Source: Subtercola vilae (GTDB taxonomy: Bacteria; Actinomycetota; Actinomycetes; Actinomycetales; Microbacteriaceae). From it: 64,000 nt of DNA. The DNA lies in NCBI RefSeq assembly GCF_004923255.1, contig NZ_QYRT01000005.1, positions 62,001-126,000 on the forward strand. The letters are read 5' to 3'. The position numbers were made by a program, and so were the translations under genes. Numbering within the stretch: position 1 is the stretch's first letter; each line of letters begins with the position of its first letter. The notes beneath the pieces are model-generated. The model did not search any database. It was not told where the DNA came from and was given only the letters and a program-made list of their open reading frames with translations. Positions 17,991 to 28,050 of this stretch are shown here, in pieces.

Positions 17991-18248
17991 ACACGTCAAT
18001 CACAAAGCTAGGCTGCGCTTGACGGCTCGATGGATGTTGCGGCTCGGCTGGGCCCGGATTTGTTGATGCCGACGCCCGCTTGCTGCCTTCCAGCGTGAGC
18101 GCTCACGACTACCATTCGGAGAGTCTTCAGCGCTGAGCCCCCGTCAGCGACAGCGGAGGCGCAGTACACACGCCCTGCGGGTAAGGAGTACCGGAACGTT
18201 CCGAACGTGCACCTTCGAACTGTTGCCACCAGCAGTGTTCCCACATTG
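17991..18248. other. Convergent gap with two perfect palindromes
   Basis: A 258-bp stretch between the ends of two converging genes. It contains CGTGAGCGCTCACG (18094-18107), whose core equals the symmetric lac operator GTGAGCGCTCAC, and CGGAACGTTCCG (18192-18203). No gene start lies next to either palindrome, and short open frames here show no protein-like character. It may be a remnant of a lost regulated gene. Confidence 0.6.
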
Positions 18249-18767
18249 CTACTGGCGACCCGTGCCGGTACGGGAGGGCAACCGCCGCGCGACTACCGCG
18301 GGGGCGATCCCCAACAAGGCGAGCACCAAGGCGAGTTCGAGAACGCCGAGCCCGAAGTAGATGCTCTGCAGAAACGAATACTGCCGGATCATTGCGATCT
18401 CGATGAAGATCCACACCATCATCCCGAACCCCGCGACCGCACACCACAAAAGACTGGCTGCGTTGCCCCTCTGTAGAGCGATAGCGCCTGCCAACTGGGT
18501 GCCGCCGACAACCACGCCGAGCAGCAGACCCGGGATGAGGTATGAAGTGAACGGTGTGTCTGCCAGGTATGCAAGCGGTATCGGCCCGCCGTCTGCGATT
18601 GCGCCGAGGCATCCGCCCGCGAACGAGGAAGCGGCACCGAAGTACAGCAGAACCAGTAATGCACGCCAGGCCGTCGACGATGACTTTCGTCGAAAAGACG
18701 CCGACACCCGGGAATAGGGCACCGCTGGGCGAGGCACTGGGGCAGAGGAACGAGCACTGTCGGTCAT
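18249..18767 (-). CDS. Small four-helix membrane protein of unknown function
   Basis: A 172-residue protein with about four hydrophobic helices (for example ALLVLLYFGAASSFAGG, YLIPGLLLGVVVGGTQLAG, LLWCAVAGFGMMVWIFIEI and a last one near VLELALVLALLGIAP). It has a basic, Ser-rich N-terminus and an Arg-rich C-terminus. ATG at 18767 has GGAAGGG about 9 nt upstream. I do not recognise the family. It is downstream of the ABC exporter genes on the same strand with a 139-bp gap, so co-transcription is possible. Confidence 0.65.
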   Translation of the reverse strand: MTDSARSSAPVPRPAVPYSRVSASFRRKSSSTAWRALLVLLYFGAASSFAGGCLGAIADGGPIPLAYLADTPFTSYLIPGLLLGVVVGGTQLAGAIALQRGNAASLLWCAVAGFGMMVWIFIEIAMIRQYSFLQSIYFGLGVLELALVLALLGIAPAVVARRLPSRTGTGRQ

Positions 18768-18906
18768 ACCACCACCCTTCCCGGATGCGCTCTCTCCGAT
18801 GGGGCCGAAGGTCCTGCGAATCGTCCTGCGACCGCGGACTACGTGCATCGCCGTCGGTCTCGACGGGTAAAGCGACTGGTCAGCGCCACAACTACCAGAA
18901 GCAACA

Positions 18907-19686
18907 TCATGGAATACGGATGGGAATACCACTGATTCCGGTCGTCAACAATGCGGGTGGGGGTGTCTGCTGAGCGTCGGCAGCGAGCGTCTGACGGGTC
19001 GCAACCCCATCGACCATCACGTAGTAGGTCTCGAAGCGCTGCAGTTGCTGCTCGTCATGCGTGACCAGCACGGTTGCGGTGTTCTGCTCGATCGTGAGTC
19101 GGGTGATGAGGTTCAGGATGCTCGTACCTCTCGCCTGATCCAGTGAACTGGTCGGTTCGTCGACAACCAATACGGTGGGGTCATTCATCAGGGCTCGGGC
19201 AATGTTCACGCGTTGGCGCTCACCCCCGGAGAGCATCGCCGGGAACTTGTGCGCCTGCCGTTCGACTCCGACCGCTGCCAGCAGGTCCATGGCACGCGAA
19301 CGGCTGTGACGCCGCGTCTCCGCCTTGCTCGCTCCCCCTCTTGGCGTTCTGGCCCCGAGCTTCTCCATGACCAACAGCTGCTCGAGAGCGGTCAGCGCCG
19401 GCAGCAGGTTCGACTGTTGGAAGACGATCCCGAGGTGATCGCGGCGCAGCTCGGCACGCTCTGAGAGCGAGAGCCCCGTCACCTCCACATCATCGATGCG
19501 CACCGACCCGGAGTCGGGCCGGATGAGGGTCGAGATGACGGCCAGCAGGCTCGACTTACCCGAACCCGACGGGCCGCTGAGCCCCACAACACTCCCGCGA
19601 GCGACGGCGAGTGAGACGTTGTCGACGGCGATGATTCTGCTGGCCCCGTCCGGGTAGGTCAGGGTGACATTCGAGAGGGTGATCAT
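18907..19686 (-). CDS. ABC transporter ATP-binding protein (MacB/LolD type)
   Basis: A 259-residue ATPase with Walker A GPSGSGKSS (about residues 39-47), a Q-loop IVFQQSNLLPALTALEQ typical of the MacB/LolD group, signature LSGGERQRVNIARAL, Walker B VLVVDEPTSSLD and H-loop VLVTHD. It pairs with the FtsX-like permease gene whose stop overlaps its ATG (ATGA). MacB-type systems act on lipoproteins, peptides or antibiotics at the outer face of the membrane rather than importing solutes. Substrate is unknown. Confidence 0.9.
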   Translation of the reverse strand: MITLSNVTLTYPDGASRIIAVDNVSLAVARGSVVGLSGPSGSGKSSLLAVISTLIRPDSGSVRIDDVEVTGLSLSERAELRRDHLGIVFQQSNLLPALTALEQLLVMEKLGARTPRGGASKAETRRHSRSRAMDLLAAVGVERQAHKFPAMLSGGERQRVNIARALMNDPTVLVVDEPTSSLDQARGTSILNLITRLTIEQNTATVLVTHDEQQLQRFETYYVMVDGVATRQTLAADAQQTPPPALLTTGISGIPIRIP

Positions 19687-20753
19687 CGGTTGCTTCCCAG
19701 AGCGGTCAGAGGGTCGGCGTGCGTCACCGAACGAAGAGCGAACGCCGCACCCAACAGCCCGAGGGCGATCATCGCGACAGCCGGGGCGAGAGTGGTGTAC
19801 CAGGCCAGAATGAAGGGCAGAACACCGCCGACAACGGCTCCGAAAGCTGCCGTCGCGCCGATCCCGACTCCCACCCCCACAACCAGCACAAGAGCCGCCT
19901 CGCCAAGCGAGTCGGTGACAAGCATTCTGTTCGATGCCCCGAGCGCTTTCAGAACGGCCACGTCAGGTTGTCGCTGCATGCCCCACACCGTGAAGAACGC
20001 GCCCACGACAAGCGCCGAGATACCGAACAGCATCGCCACCATCAGCAGCAGCGACCCGATCTCCGAGCGGAACGCGGAGAGCGCGGTCAGCGAACCGACC
20101 AGGCTCTGGGAGGTGGTGTCGGCGGCCAGGTCGGCGGCCGCAAAGCCACTGTCTGTACCGTCGGCCGCGAGAACGGTGGCGAAGGCGTCGGGGTTGCCGG
20201 AGGCGCTGGCGGTCTTCTGCCAGTCGGCCAGTGAGACCCAGGCGACGGCCGTGTGCGAATACCATGCGTCCGTCGTCACGGCATCGACGACGTAGACGTC
20301 GCCGTCGAGGGTGATCGTGCCGCCCGCTACAACATGCAGGGTCGAAGCGGCAGTCTCCGGTACGGTGATGTGGCCGTCCCGGGTCGGTACGGCCGATCCG
20401 AAGGAGGTGTCGGCGCCGAAAAGGGCGACGGAGGCCTGCCGTGAACCCGCAAAGAGCTTGGTCTGGCTGATACCGACCGGATGCACCGCGCTCACTCCTG
20501 AGGTTTTCGACCACGTCGCGGCCTGCGTCGATGTGATGGCTGAGTCGGAGTAGCTCAGGCTGTTGCCGTCAGCGGGTTGCGAGAACACGACCCGGTCGGC
20601 GGGCAGTGCGAGCACCGCGGAAATGTTCTGGTTGGCGAGGCCAGCGGTGAGGCCGGCGAGAAAGCCGACGAGGAGGGTGATGAGGGCGACGACAGCGGCA
20701 ATCAGGATGAAGCGGCCCTTGGCAAACCTCAGATCACGGAGTGCGACGAACAT
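19683..20753 (-). CDS. FtsX-like ABC transporter permease
   Basis: A 356-residue membrane protein with the MacB/FtsX plan: one N-terminal helix (LIAAVVALITLLVGFLAGL), a ~200-residue extracytoplasmic domain, then three C-terminal helices. The domain before the last helices contains MQRQPDVAVLKALGASNRML, the hallmark of FtsX-family permeases. ATG at 20753 (MFVALRDLRFAKGRF) is chosen because this is the usual family N-terminus; the frame is open further upstream toward tRNA-Val but is not protein-like. It is translationally coupled to the ATPase gene downstream. Confidence 0.88.
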   Translation of the reverse strand: MFVALRDLRFAKGRFILIAAVVALITLLVGFLAGLTAGLANQNISAVLALPADRVVFSQPADGNSLSYSDSAITSTQAATWSKTSGVSAVHPVGISQTKLFAGSRQASVALFGADTSFGSAVPTRDGHITVPETAASTLHVVAGGTITLDGDVYVVDAVTTDAWYSHTAVAWVSLADWQKTASASGNPDAFATVLAADGTDSGFAAADLAADTTSQSLVGSLTALSAFRSEIGSLLLMVAMLFGISALVVGAFFTVWGMQRQPDVAVLKALGASNRMLVTDSLGEAALVLVVGVGVGIGATAAFGAVVGGVLPFILAWYTTLAPAVAMIALGLLGAAFALRSVTHADPLTALGSNR

Positions 20754-20929
20754 TCGTACCGGCTCTCGCTGTTGACAGGAGCACTGCCTGATGCGGTGCT
20801 CCCGAACGTCAAGGATGCCCCGGATCAGCTCCCCGAACAGGGCCGAAAGTCCCCCGACGGAAACACCTGCGTCGCGTCCGACGCCCATGCTGAACGGACG
20901 CCCATGCTGAAAGGATGCCTGTGCTGAAG

Positions 20930-21002
20930 TGGGCCCTACCGGGATCGAACCGATGACATCCACGGTGTAAACGTGGCGCTCTACCAGCTGAGCTAAAGGC
21001 CC
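20930..21002 (-). tRNA. tRNA-Val (anticodon TAC)
   Basis: Complete 73-nt cloverleaf on the minus strand: acceptor GGGCCTT pairs with AGGGCCC (one G-U), D-loop AGCTCAGCTGGTAGAGC, anticodon stem CCACG/CGTGG around loop TTTACAC, T-arm GGTTCGATCCC. Anticodon TAC reads GUA/GUG valine codons. CCA is not encoded. Confidence 0.95.
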
Positions 21003-21031
21003 TTCACGCCCGAAGACGCGTTGAAAGCATA

Positions 21032-21505
21032 CTAGACCGCGGCGGGCTCGAGTTCTTCGAGGGCGGCGCGGTAGGCCTCAATCGAACGGGCCTCGCCCGG
21101 GGCGGTGATGAAGCTGGCGCGAATGATGCCCTTGGTGTCGATGACGAAGGTCGCACGGTTCGAGAAACCCTTGCCCTCGAGAAAGACGCCGTATTCCTTT
21201 GCGACGCCGCCGTGGGGCCAGAAGTCGGCCAGAAGGTTGAAGTCGAACCCACGCTGGTCGCTCCAGGCACGAAGCGACGACTTGGAATCGACGGAGATTC
21301 CGAGCAGTTCGACGTGCTGGTCGTTGAACAGGGCGATGTTCTCTTCGAGCTGGCAGAACTCACCGGTGCAGACACCGGAGAAAGCGAGTGGGTAGAAGAC
21401 GAGGACAACGGGCTTCACACCACGAAACTGGCTGAGACGAACCTTTTCGCCGTACTGGTTCGACAGTTCGAAGTCGGGTGCCCACGTGTCGTTTTCGAGT
21501 GCCAT
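21032..21505 (-). CDS. Peroxiredoxin (AhpE-like)
   Basis: A 157-residue thioredoxin-fold peroxidase that reduces peroxides through a cysteine thiol. The peroxidatic Cys46 is in YPLAFSGVCTGEFC and the catalytic Arg is near RATFVIDTKG. A second cysteine, Cys51, is only five residues on, so it is an atypical resolving-cysteine candidate. ATG at 21505 has AAAGGA 8 nt upstream. The overall pattern is closest to actinobacterial AhpE. It stands alone, divergent from aceE, with tRNA-Val just downstream. Confidence 0.9.
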   Translation of the reverse strand: MALENDTWAPDFELSNQYGEKVRLSQFRGVKPVVLVFYPLAFSGVCTGEFCQLEENIALFNDQHVELLGISVDSKSSLRAWSDQRGFDFNLLADFWPHGGVAKEYGVFLEGKGFSNRATFVIDTKGIIRASFITAPGEARSIEAYRAALEELEPAAV

Positions 21506-21702
21506 AGAGGCGATCCTTTCGGCGACGGGTAACTTGCCCGCCAGACCCAAACAGCCAGTCTAAACCTCGAAACCGACCGATCGCTGCCCCGGAGGGCGAA
21601 TCTGGTCTGACAGATTCGTTAGGCTTGTCGGTGGTGTGCATTCCGTGAACCGGAGGGCCTCCAGTTGAATGATCTCTACAACCCAAAAGAGAGAGGTTGA
21701 CG

Positions 21703-24432
21703 TTGACTGTCAACGATCAAGACCCCTATTCGGTGACGAACATCGATTCCGATCCCGATGAAACCGCCGAATGGTCTGAATCGCTCGATGCGCTGGTCGC
21801 AGAGCGTGGCCACGGGCGTGCTCGCGAGATCATGCTGAGCCTGCTGAAGAGAAGCAAAGATCTGCACCTGAACGTTCCGATGGTTCCCACCACCGACTAC
21901 ATCAACACGATCGCTCCCGAGAACGAGCCCGAATTCCCGGGCGACGAAGATGTCGAGCGCCGCTACCGTGCGTGGATCCGCTGGAACGCGGCAATGCTGG
22001 TGCACCGCGCCCAGCGCCCCGGCATCGCCGTCGGTGGCCACATCTCGACGTACGCCTCGAGCGCGAGCCTCTACGAAGTGGGCTTCAACCACTTCTTTCG
22101 CGGCCAAGACCACCCGGGCGGTGGCGACCAGATCTTCGTGCAGGGCCACGCCTCCCCCGGCACCTACGCCCGCGCGTTTCTCGAGGGCCGGCTGAGCGAG
22201 ACCCAGCTCGACGGTTTTCGCCAGGAGAAGTCGCACCACGGTGGCGCGCTGAGCTCATACCCGCACCCCCGTCTCATGCCGGAGTTCTGGCAGTTCCCGA
22301 CGGTGTCGATGGGTATCGGCCCGATCAATGCCATCTATCAGGCTCAGGCGAACAAGTACCTGACCAACCGCGGCATCAAAGACGCCAGCGACCAGCAGGT
22401 CTGGGCATTCCTCGGCGACGGCGAGATGGATGAGGTCGAGAGTCGCGGCCAGCTGCAGGTCGCGGCCAATGAGGGCCTCGACAACCTGAACTTCGTGATC
22501 AACTGCAACCTGCAGCGCCTCGACGGCCCTGTGCGCGGCAACGGCAAGATCATCCAGGAACTCGAGAGCTTCTTCCGCGGTGCCGGCTGGAACGTCATCA
22601 AGGTAATCTGGGGGCGCGAATGGGATTCGCTGCTTCAGAACGACACCGACGGTGCGCTGCTCAAGCTGATGAACCAGACTCCGGATGGCGACTTCCAGAC
22701 GTACAAGACCGAAGACGGCGCGTACGTTCGCGAGAACTTCTTCGGGCGCGATCCGCGTGCGTTGAAGCTCATCGAGGATTACAGCGACGATCAGGTCTGG
22801 GGTCTGAAGCGCGGTGGCCACGACTACCGCAAGGTGTACGCCGCGTTCAAGGCCGCGAGCGAGCACAAGGGCCAGCCCACGGTCATCCTCGCGCACACCA
22901 TCAAGGGTTACGGCCTCGGCAAGGGTTTTGCCGGCCGCAATGCCACCCACCAGATGAAGAAGATGTCTCTGCCCGACCTCAAGGCGTTCCGCGACGAGAT
23001 GCGCATTCCGATCACCGACGCGCAGCTCGAGGCGAACGATCACTGGACTCCCCCGTACTACAACCCGGGCCCCGGCGACGAGGCCATCGAGTACATGCAC
23101 GAGCGTCGCCGCGCACTGGGCGGCTACGTGCCAGAGCGTCGCACGAAGCACACCGCGTTCACGCTGCCAGACGACTCGGCCTACGCCATCATGAAGAAGG
23201 GCTCCGGTACGCAGGAGATCGCTTCGACCATGGCGTTCGTGCGTCTTCTGAAAGAGATGACGCGCTCGAAGGACTTCGGCAACCGCGTGGTTCCCGTCAT
23301 CCCCGACGAGGCGCGCACGTTCGGCATGGATGCGTTCTTCCCGAGCGCGAAGATCTACAACCCGAACGGCCAGCACTACACGAGTGTCGACCGCGACCTG
23401 TTGCTCGCCTACAAAGAGAGCCCCCAGGGCCAGATCATCCACGTGGGCATCAACGAGGCCGGCGCGGTGGCAGCGTTCACCGCAGCGGGCACCTCGTACT
23501 CGACGCAAGGCGAACCGCTCATCCCGGTCTACGTCTTCTACTCGATGTTCGGCTTCCAGCGCACGGGCGACGCCCTCTGGGCCGCGGGCGACCAGATGAC
23601 CCGCGGGTTCATCATGGGCGCAACCGCTGGCCGCACCACGCTCACCGGCGAGGGCCTGCAGCACGCGGATGGCCACTCCCACCTGCTGGCCTCCACCAAC
23701 CCCGCCGTGGTGTCGTACGACCCCGCGTACGGGTACGAGATCGGGCACATCGTGCGCTCGGGCCTCGAGCGGATGTACGGCGGAACGCACACCGACCCGA
23801 ACGTCATGTACTACATCACGCTCTACAACGAGCCGATGGTCATGCCGGCCGAGCCCGAGAACGTCGACGCCGACGGTATTGTGCGCGGCATCCACCACCT
23901 CAAGGCCGGCAACGGCCAAGGCCCGAAGGCGAACATCCTCGCTTCGGGCGTGGGCGTACCGTGGGCTCTCGAGGCTCAGGAGCTGCTCGCGAACGACTGG
24001 GGCGTCTCGGCCGACGTCTGGTCGGTCACCAGCTGGACAGAGTTGCGCCGCGACGGGCTGCTGGCCGAGGAGCACAACTTTCTCTACCCGAACGACGAGC
24101 GCCACGTTCCGTATCTCACGAACAAGCTCTCGGGCGCCCAGGGCCCGTTCGTCGCGGTGAGCGACTACATGCACGCCGTGCCCGACCAGATTCGCCAGTT
24201 CGTTCCCGGCGATTATGCGACGCTCGGTGCCGACGGGTTCGGGTTCTCTGATACGCGCCCGGCCGCCCGACGGTTCTTCAAGATCGACGGCCCCTCGGTT
24301 GTCGTTCGTGTTCTCGAGCAGCTCGCCGCCCGCGGCGAGGTCGACCAGAACGCCCCGGCCTGGGCCATCGACAAGTACCGTCTGCACGACGTGTCGGCCG
24401 GCACCTCTGGCTCGGCGGGCGGCGAGAGCTAA
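21703..24432 (+). CDS. aceE: Pyruvate dehydrogenase E1 component (homodimeric)
   Basis: A 909-residue homodimeric E1 of the pyruvate dehydrogenase complex. It decarboxylates pyruvate with thiamine diphosphate and passes the acetyl group to the E2 lipoyl domain. The ThDP motif begins at [13 protein letters not shown] and ends in the region [19 protein letters not shown]. The histidine-rich substrate pocket is represented by [13 protein letters not shown] and [17 protein letters not shown]. Length matches actinobacterial AceE. TTG at 21703 gives AGAGAGG a 6-nt spacing; TTG at 21697 abuts the ribosome site. It directly precedes fasR (13-bp gap), linking acetyl-CoA supply to fatty acid synthesis. 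Confidence 0.95.
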   Translation: MTVNDQDPYSVTNIDSDPDETAEWSESLDALVAERGHGRAREIMLSLLKRSKDLHLNVPMVPTTDYINTIAPENEPEFPGDEDVERRYRAWIRWNAAMLVHRAQRPGIAVGGHISTYASSASLYEVGFNHFFRGQDHPGGGDQIFVQGHASPGTYARAFLEGRLSETQLDGFRQEKSHHGGALSSYPHPRLMPEFWQFPTVSMGIGPINAIYQAQANKYLTNRGIKDASDQQVWAFLGDGEMDEVESRGQLQVAANEGLDNLNFVINCNLQRLDGPVRGNGKIIQELESFFRGAGWNVIKVIWGREWDSLLQNDTDGALLKLMNQTPDGDFQTYKTEDGAYVRENFFGRDPRALKLIEDYSDDQVWGLKRGGHDYRKVYAAFKAASEHKGQPTVILAHTIKGYGLGKGFAGRNATHQMKKMSLPDLKAFRDEMRIPITDAQLEANDHWTPPYYNPGPGDEAIEYMHERRRALGGYVPERRTKHTAFTLPDDSAYAIMKKGSGTQEIASTMAFVRLLKEMTRSKDFGNRVVPVIPDEARTFGMDAFFPSAKIYNPNGQHYTSVDRDLLLAYKESPQGQIIHVGINEAGAVAAFTAAGTSYSTQGEPLIPVYVFYSMFGFQRTGDALWAAGDQMTRGFIMGATAGRTTLTGEGLQHADGHSHLLASTNPAVVSYDPAYGYEIGHIVRSGLERMYGGTHTDPNVMYYITLYNEPMVMPAEPENVDADGIVRGIHHLKAGNGQGPKANILASGVGVPWALEAQELLANDWGVSADVWSVTSWTELRRDGLLAEEHNFLYPNDERHVPYLTNKLSGAQGPFVAVSDYMHAVPDQIRQFVPGDYATLGADGFGFSDTRPAARRFFKIDGPSVVVRVLEQLAARGEVDQNAPAWAIDKYRLHDVSAGTSGSAGGES

Positions 24433-24445
24433 CCGCTTTCACCCC

Positions 24446-25654
24446 ATGTCGAGAACCAAAGAGCAGACCCTTGCGTGGCTGCGAACGGTGTCGGGAGAAC
24501 TCTCGACAGCGACCATCAAGCGCCTCGACGAAACGCTTCCCTGGTACGGCGACATGCCGCCGGGGAGGCGTTCCGCCGTGGGCCTCGTCGCCCAGGCCGG
24601 CATCAAGTCGTTCATCACCTGGTACGACGACCCCACGACCACCACGTGGATCGCCTCAGACGTGTTCGGCTCCGCGCCGCGCGAGTTGCTCCGCTCGGTG
24701 AGCCTGCAGCAGACGCTCCAGCTCATCCGCGTGGTGGTCGAGGTGGTCGAGCAGCGCGTCGCCGGTGCCGACCAAGACCTCCGCGAAGGCATCCTGCTCT
24801 ATTCGCGCGAGATCGCCTTCGCCTCGGCTGATGTGTACGCCCGAGCCGCCGAAGCGCGCGGGCTCTGGGATGCCCGGCTCGAGGCACTCGTTGTCGACTC
24901 CATTCTCAGCGGCGAGTACGACGACGAGCTGCCGAGCCGTATCGCCGCTCTCGGCTGGCACGGCCACGGCGAGGTGAGCGTTCTCGTCGGAACAACGCCC
25001 CGCATGCTCGACGTCGACCAGTTGCGCCGCACCGCACGCCACCTCTCAGCCGACGTGCTCATCGGTGTTCAGGGCGGCAGACTGGTGCTGGTCATCGGGC
25101 GTTCGCAGCCTGCGGGCCTGCCTCCGGATGATCAGCCCACTGCCGCTTCCAGCGAACCAGCCCTGACGTTCATGCAGATCGCGAACGCCCTTGAACCCGG
25201 ATTCGGCCCGGGCCACCTGGTTCTCGGCCACGAGGTGCCGAGCCTCGTCGAGGCCTCCCGAAGCGCGAAGGCAGCGCTCGCCGGTTTCGCCGTGGCGAAA
25301 TCGTGGCGCAACGCCCCCCGCCCGGTGTACGCCGACGATCTGCTTCCCGAGCGGGCGCTGGCCGGTGACCCGCTGGCCCGGTCGACTCTTGTGAACCGGG
25401 TGTACCGGCCGCTGCAAGACCAGAGCCCCGAACTGATGACCACGCTGTGGTGTTACCTCGACAATGGCCGGTCGCTCGAAGGCACCGCGCGCGAGCTCTT
25501 CGTGCACCCGAACACCGTTCGCTACCGTCTGAAGCGCGTCTCTCAGGTCATCGGCTGGGATGCCACCGGCGCCCGGGAGGCCCTCATTCTGCAGTCGGCC
25601 CTGATTCTCGGGTCGATGAACGACCCTGACCCTGCTCCCCGCCGCCGCACCTGA
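24446..25654 (+). CDS. fasR: FasR-type regulator of fatty acid synthesis (PucR C-terminal HTH)
   Basis: A 402-residue regulator with the PucR-type C-terminal helix-turn-helix (SLEGTARELFVHPNTVRYRL, about residues 345-364). Its position immediately before fabD-fabH-acpP-fabF matches the FasR activator known from Streptomyces coelicolor, which drives this operon. It lacks the N-terminal PucR sensory domain seen in the regulator at the start of the window. ATG at 24446 is 13 bp after aceE. Autoregulation or binding in the 100-bp gap before fabD is likely but not shown by any repeat I can see. Confidence 0.88.
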   Translation: MSRTKEQTLAWLRTVSGELSTATIKRLDETLPWYGDMPPGRRSAVGLVAQAGIKSFITWYDDPTTTTWIASDVFGSAPRELLRSVSLQQTLQLIRVVVEVVEQRVAGADQDLREGILLYSREIAFASADVYARAAEARGLWDARLEALVVDSILSGEYDDELPSRIAALGWHGHGEVSVLVGTTPRMLDVDQLRRTARHLSADVLIGVQGGRLVLVIGRSQPAGLPPDDQPTAASSEPALTFMQIANALEPGFGPGHLVLGHEVPSLVEASRSAKAALAGFAVAKSWRNAPRPVYADDLLPERALAGDPLARSTLVNRVYRPLQDQSPELMTTLWCYLDNGRSLEGTARELFVHPNTVRYRLKRVSQVIGWDATGAREALILQSALILGSMNDPDPAPRRRT

Positions 25655-25754
25655 CCAAAGCCGGTTCGGCCCTGGTCGATACCGACAACGAAACTCGAAA
25701 AGGTTGGTTGGTTCTCACCACCGACTCCTCCTCCACACTTGAAAGACTGACAAC

Positions 25755-26678
25755 ATGATCGTGATCGTCTGCCCGGGCCAGGGCTCACAAACCCCCGGCT
25801 TTCTCGACCCGTGGGTTGCCGAACCGCAGTTTCGCGAGCACCTCGAAGCGCTGTCGTACTGCGCCGAGCTCGACCTCCTGAAGCACGGCACCACGAGCGA
25901 CTCCGACACCATCCGCGACACCAAAGTGGCCCAGCCGCTCATCGTGGCCGCCGGGCTGCTTGCGCTGAAGGCACTTCTGGCTGACGGTCGACGGTCGTTC
26001 GTCGGCGGTGTGGCCGGCCACTCGGTGGGCGAGATCACCGCTGCCGCAGCATCCGAAATTCTCACAGAGGTCGACGCGGTGACGCTGGTGCGTGAGCGCG
26101 GGCTGGCCATGGCTGAGGCCGCAGCGCTCACCCCCACCGGCATGAGCGCCGTTGTGGGCGGCGACGAGAGCGAGCTTCTGGGCGTGCTCGAAGCGCTCGG
26201 CCTGCAGCCGGCCAACTTCAACGGCGGAGGCCAGGTGGTTGTCGCCGGTTCGCTCGAAGCCCTCGCGCAGCTGCCGCAGGTCGCCCCTCGCGGCGCGCGG
26301 GTGATCCCGCTGCAGGTCGCCGGTGCCTTTCACACCCGATTCATGCAACCCGCTGTCGACCGGCTCACCGAGGTTGCCCGCGGGCTCACCCCGCATGACC
26401 CCACACTGCCCATCTGGAGCAACCGCGACGGCGGCGTCGTCGATTCCGGCGACGAATTTCTGCGCCTGCTGGTGGGCCAGGTCTCGTCTCCCGTTCGCTG
26501 GGATCGCTGCATGGCCTCGTTCGCAGCAGCCGGGGTCACGGGTATCATCGAAGTCGCGCCCGCCGGCGCCCTCACCGGTCTTGCAAAACGGGGTCTGAAG
26601 GGTGTGCCGTCGGTTGCCATCAAGACACCGGATGACCTGCCACCGGCTATCGAGCTCCTCACCGGCGCCGTCGCCTAA
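25755..26678 (+). CDS. fabD: Malonyl-CoA:ACP transacylase
   Basis: A 307-residue enzyme that transfers malonyl groups from CoA to acyl carrier protein. The nucleophile is Ser90 in AGHSVGE; the catalytic His is in GAFHTRFM (about residue 193), and QVVVAGS and PGQGSQTPGFL are standard family landmarks. It is the first structural gene of the fatty acid operon, with a 100-bp leader after fasR that likely carries the FasR site. fabH follows after 24 bp. Confidence 0.95.
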   Translation: MIVIVCPGQGSQTPGFLDPWVAEPQFREHLEALSYCAELDLLKHGTTSDSDTIRDTKVAQPLIVAAGLLALKALLADGRRSFVGGVAGHSVGEITAAAASEILTEVDAVTLVRERGLAMAEAAALTPTGMSAVVGGDESELLGVLEALGLQPANFNGGGQVVVAGSLEALAQLPQVAPRGARVIPLQVAGAFHTRFMQPAVDRLTEVARGLTPHDPTLPIWSNRDGGVVDSGDEFLRLLVGQVSSPVRWDRCMASFAAAGVTGIIEVAPAGALTGLAKRGLKGVPSVAIKTPDDLPPAIELLTGAVA

Positions 26679-26702
26679 CCCCACGATTCCTGAGAGAAGC
26701 GC

Positions 26703-27707
26703 ATGCCCCGCCCCGCACTGCAGCAGTCACACGGACACGAGTTCACCCGCATCTACGCGATGGGTGCCGCTCGCGGTGAACTCGTCGTACCGAACGACCA
26801 ACTGATCGAGGCGATCAACTCGTCAGACGAGTGGATTCGCCAGCGCACCGGCATCATCGAACGCCGGCGTGCTCCGAAAGACATCACCGCCGTCGACCTC
26901 GCCACCGAAGCCGGCATCGAGGCCATCGCGAAGTCGGGCATTCGTGCCGACCAGATCGGTGCCGTCATCGTGGCCACCATCAGCAACCCCGTGGTCACCC
27001 CCTCGGTCTCCACCCTCGTCGCAGAGCAAGTGGGCGCAAAGACTGCCGCCGCGTACGACATCGAGGCGGCGTGTGCGGGCTACGCGTATGGCATTGCACA
27101 GGCCGATGCCCTGATTCGCGCGGGTGTGGCCGAGTACGTGCTCGTCATCGGAGCTGAGAAGCTCTCTGACTTCGTGGAGCCCACCGACCGCTCGATCTCC
27201 TTTCTGCTCGGCGACGGTGCTGGTGCTGCCGTGGTCGGCCCGAGCGATTTCCCGGGCATCTCACGCTCGATCCTCGGCTCCGACGGCTCGAAGTGGGGTG
27301 CCGTGGGAATGAGCGGAACCCACGCGGGCTTCCGCGCCGGCGACAACGAGTGGCCGCACCTTCGTCAAGACGGCCAAGTTGTCTTTCGCTGGGCCGTCTG
27401 GGAGATGGCGAAAGTCGCGCGCCAGGCGCTCGAGGTCGCGGGCATCACCGCCGACGACCTCACCGCGTTCATCCCGCACCAGGCCAACATGCGCATTGTC
27501 GACGAGTTCGCCAAAGTGCTGAAGTTGCCCGAACACGTGCTCGTCGCGCACGACATCGAGACGACCGGCAACACGTCGGCGGCGTCGATTCCACTCGCTG
27601 CGCACCGGCTGCTCTCCGAGCATCCGGAAGCCTCGGGCGGCTACGCCCTGCAGATCGGCTTCGGCGCGGGCCTCGTCTTCGGGGCCCAAGTCGTCGTGCT
27701 GCCCTAA
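26703..27707 (+). CDS. fabH: Beta-ketoacyl-ACP synthase III
   Basis: A 334-residue condensing enzyme that starts chain synthesis from an acyl-CoA primer and malonyl-ACP. The triad is Cys124 in EAACAGYAYG, His259 in FIPHQANMR and Asn290 in TTGNTSAAS. In actinobacteria it prefers branched primers, which set the iso/anteiso fatty acid profile. It has a ~15-residue N-terminal extension before the usual strand (RIYAMGAARG). acpP follows after 41 bp. Confidence 0.95.
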   Translation: MPRPALQQSHGHEFTRIYAMGAARGELVVPNDQLIEAINSSDEWIRQRTGIIERRRAPKDITAVDLATEAGIEAIAKSGIRADQIGAVIVATISNPVVTPSVSTLVAEQVGAKTAAAYDIEAACAGYAYGIAQADALIRAGVAEYVLVIGAEKLSDFVEPTDRSISFLLGDGAGAAVVGPSDFPGISRSILGSDGSKWGAVGMSGTHAGFRAGDNEWPHLRQDGQVVFRWAVWEMAKVARQALEVAGITADDLTAFIPHQANMRIVDEFAKVLKLPEHVLVAHDIETTGNTSAASIPLAAHRLLSEHPEASGGYALQIGFGAGLVFGAQVVVLP

Positions 27708-27748
27708 ACTGAATGTCGCCTCAAATGACACCACAAGGAGAAAAAATA

Positions 27749-27997
27749 ATGGCATTGTCCACCGAAGAAGTTCTTGCCGGCCTCGCCGAGCTCATCAACG
27801 ACGAGACGGGTATCGCAGCCGACACGGTTGAGCTGGACAAATCGTTCACCGATGACCTCGACATCGACTCCATCTCGATGATGACCATCGTTGTCAACGC
27901 CGAAGAGAAGTTCGACGTCAAGATTCCCGACGAAGAGGTCAAGAACCTCAAGACCGTCGGCGACGCAGTTCACTTCATCGCCAACGCCCAGGGCTGA
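27749..27997 (+). CDS. acpP: Acyl carrier protein
   Basis: An 82-residue acidic carrier. The phosphopantetheine attachment Ser41 is in DLDIDSISMM; usual ACPs read DSLD, so the residue after Ser is Ile here, a pattern shared by actinobacterial ACPs. ATG at 27749 has AAGGAG 9 nt upstream; an in-frame ATG at 27713 lacks one. It carries the growing acyl chain between FabH, FabF and the off-window reductase and dehydratase enzymes. Confidence 0.95.
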   Translation: MALSTEEVLAGLAELINDETGIAADTVELDKSFTDDLDIDSISMMTIVVNAEEKFDVKIPDEEVKNLKTVGDAVHFIANAQG

Positions 27998-28050
27998 ACC
28001 CGACCGCAGGATGGCCGGGCGACACTCGTCCGGCCTCCTCGCTGTGCTCA

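Noticed and set aside
18008-18244. A 78-residue protein in the convergent gap
   Set aside because: Composition is not protein-like, and it has no ribosome site; the palindromes fall inside it.
20754-20929. Upstream extension of the FtsX-like permease to near tRNA-Val
   Set aside because: The extra residues lack the family pattern, and the segment includes repeated Gly/Arg codons between genes.
22255-24387. A 710-residue reading frame antisense to aceE
   Set aside because: It is the GC-driven shadow of a fully supported enzyme, rich in Arg/Val/Gly, with no ribosome site or domain.
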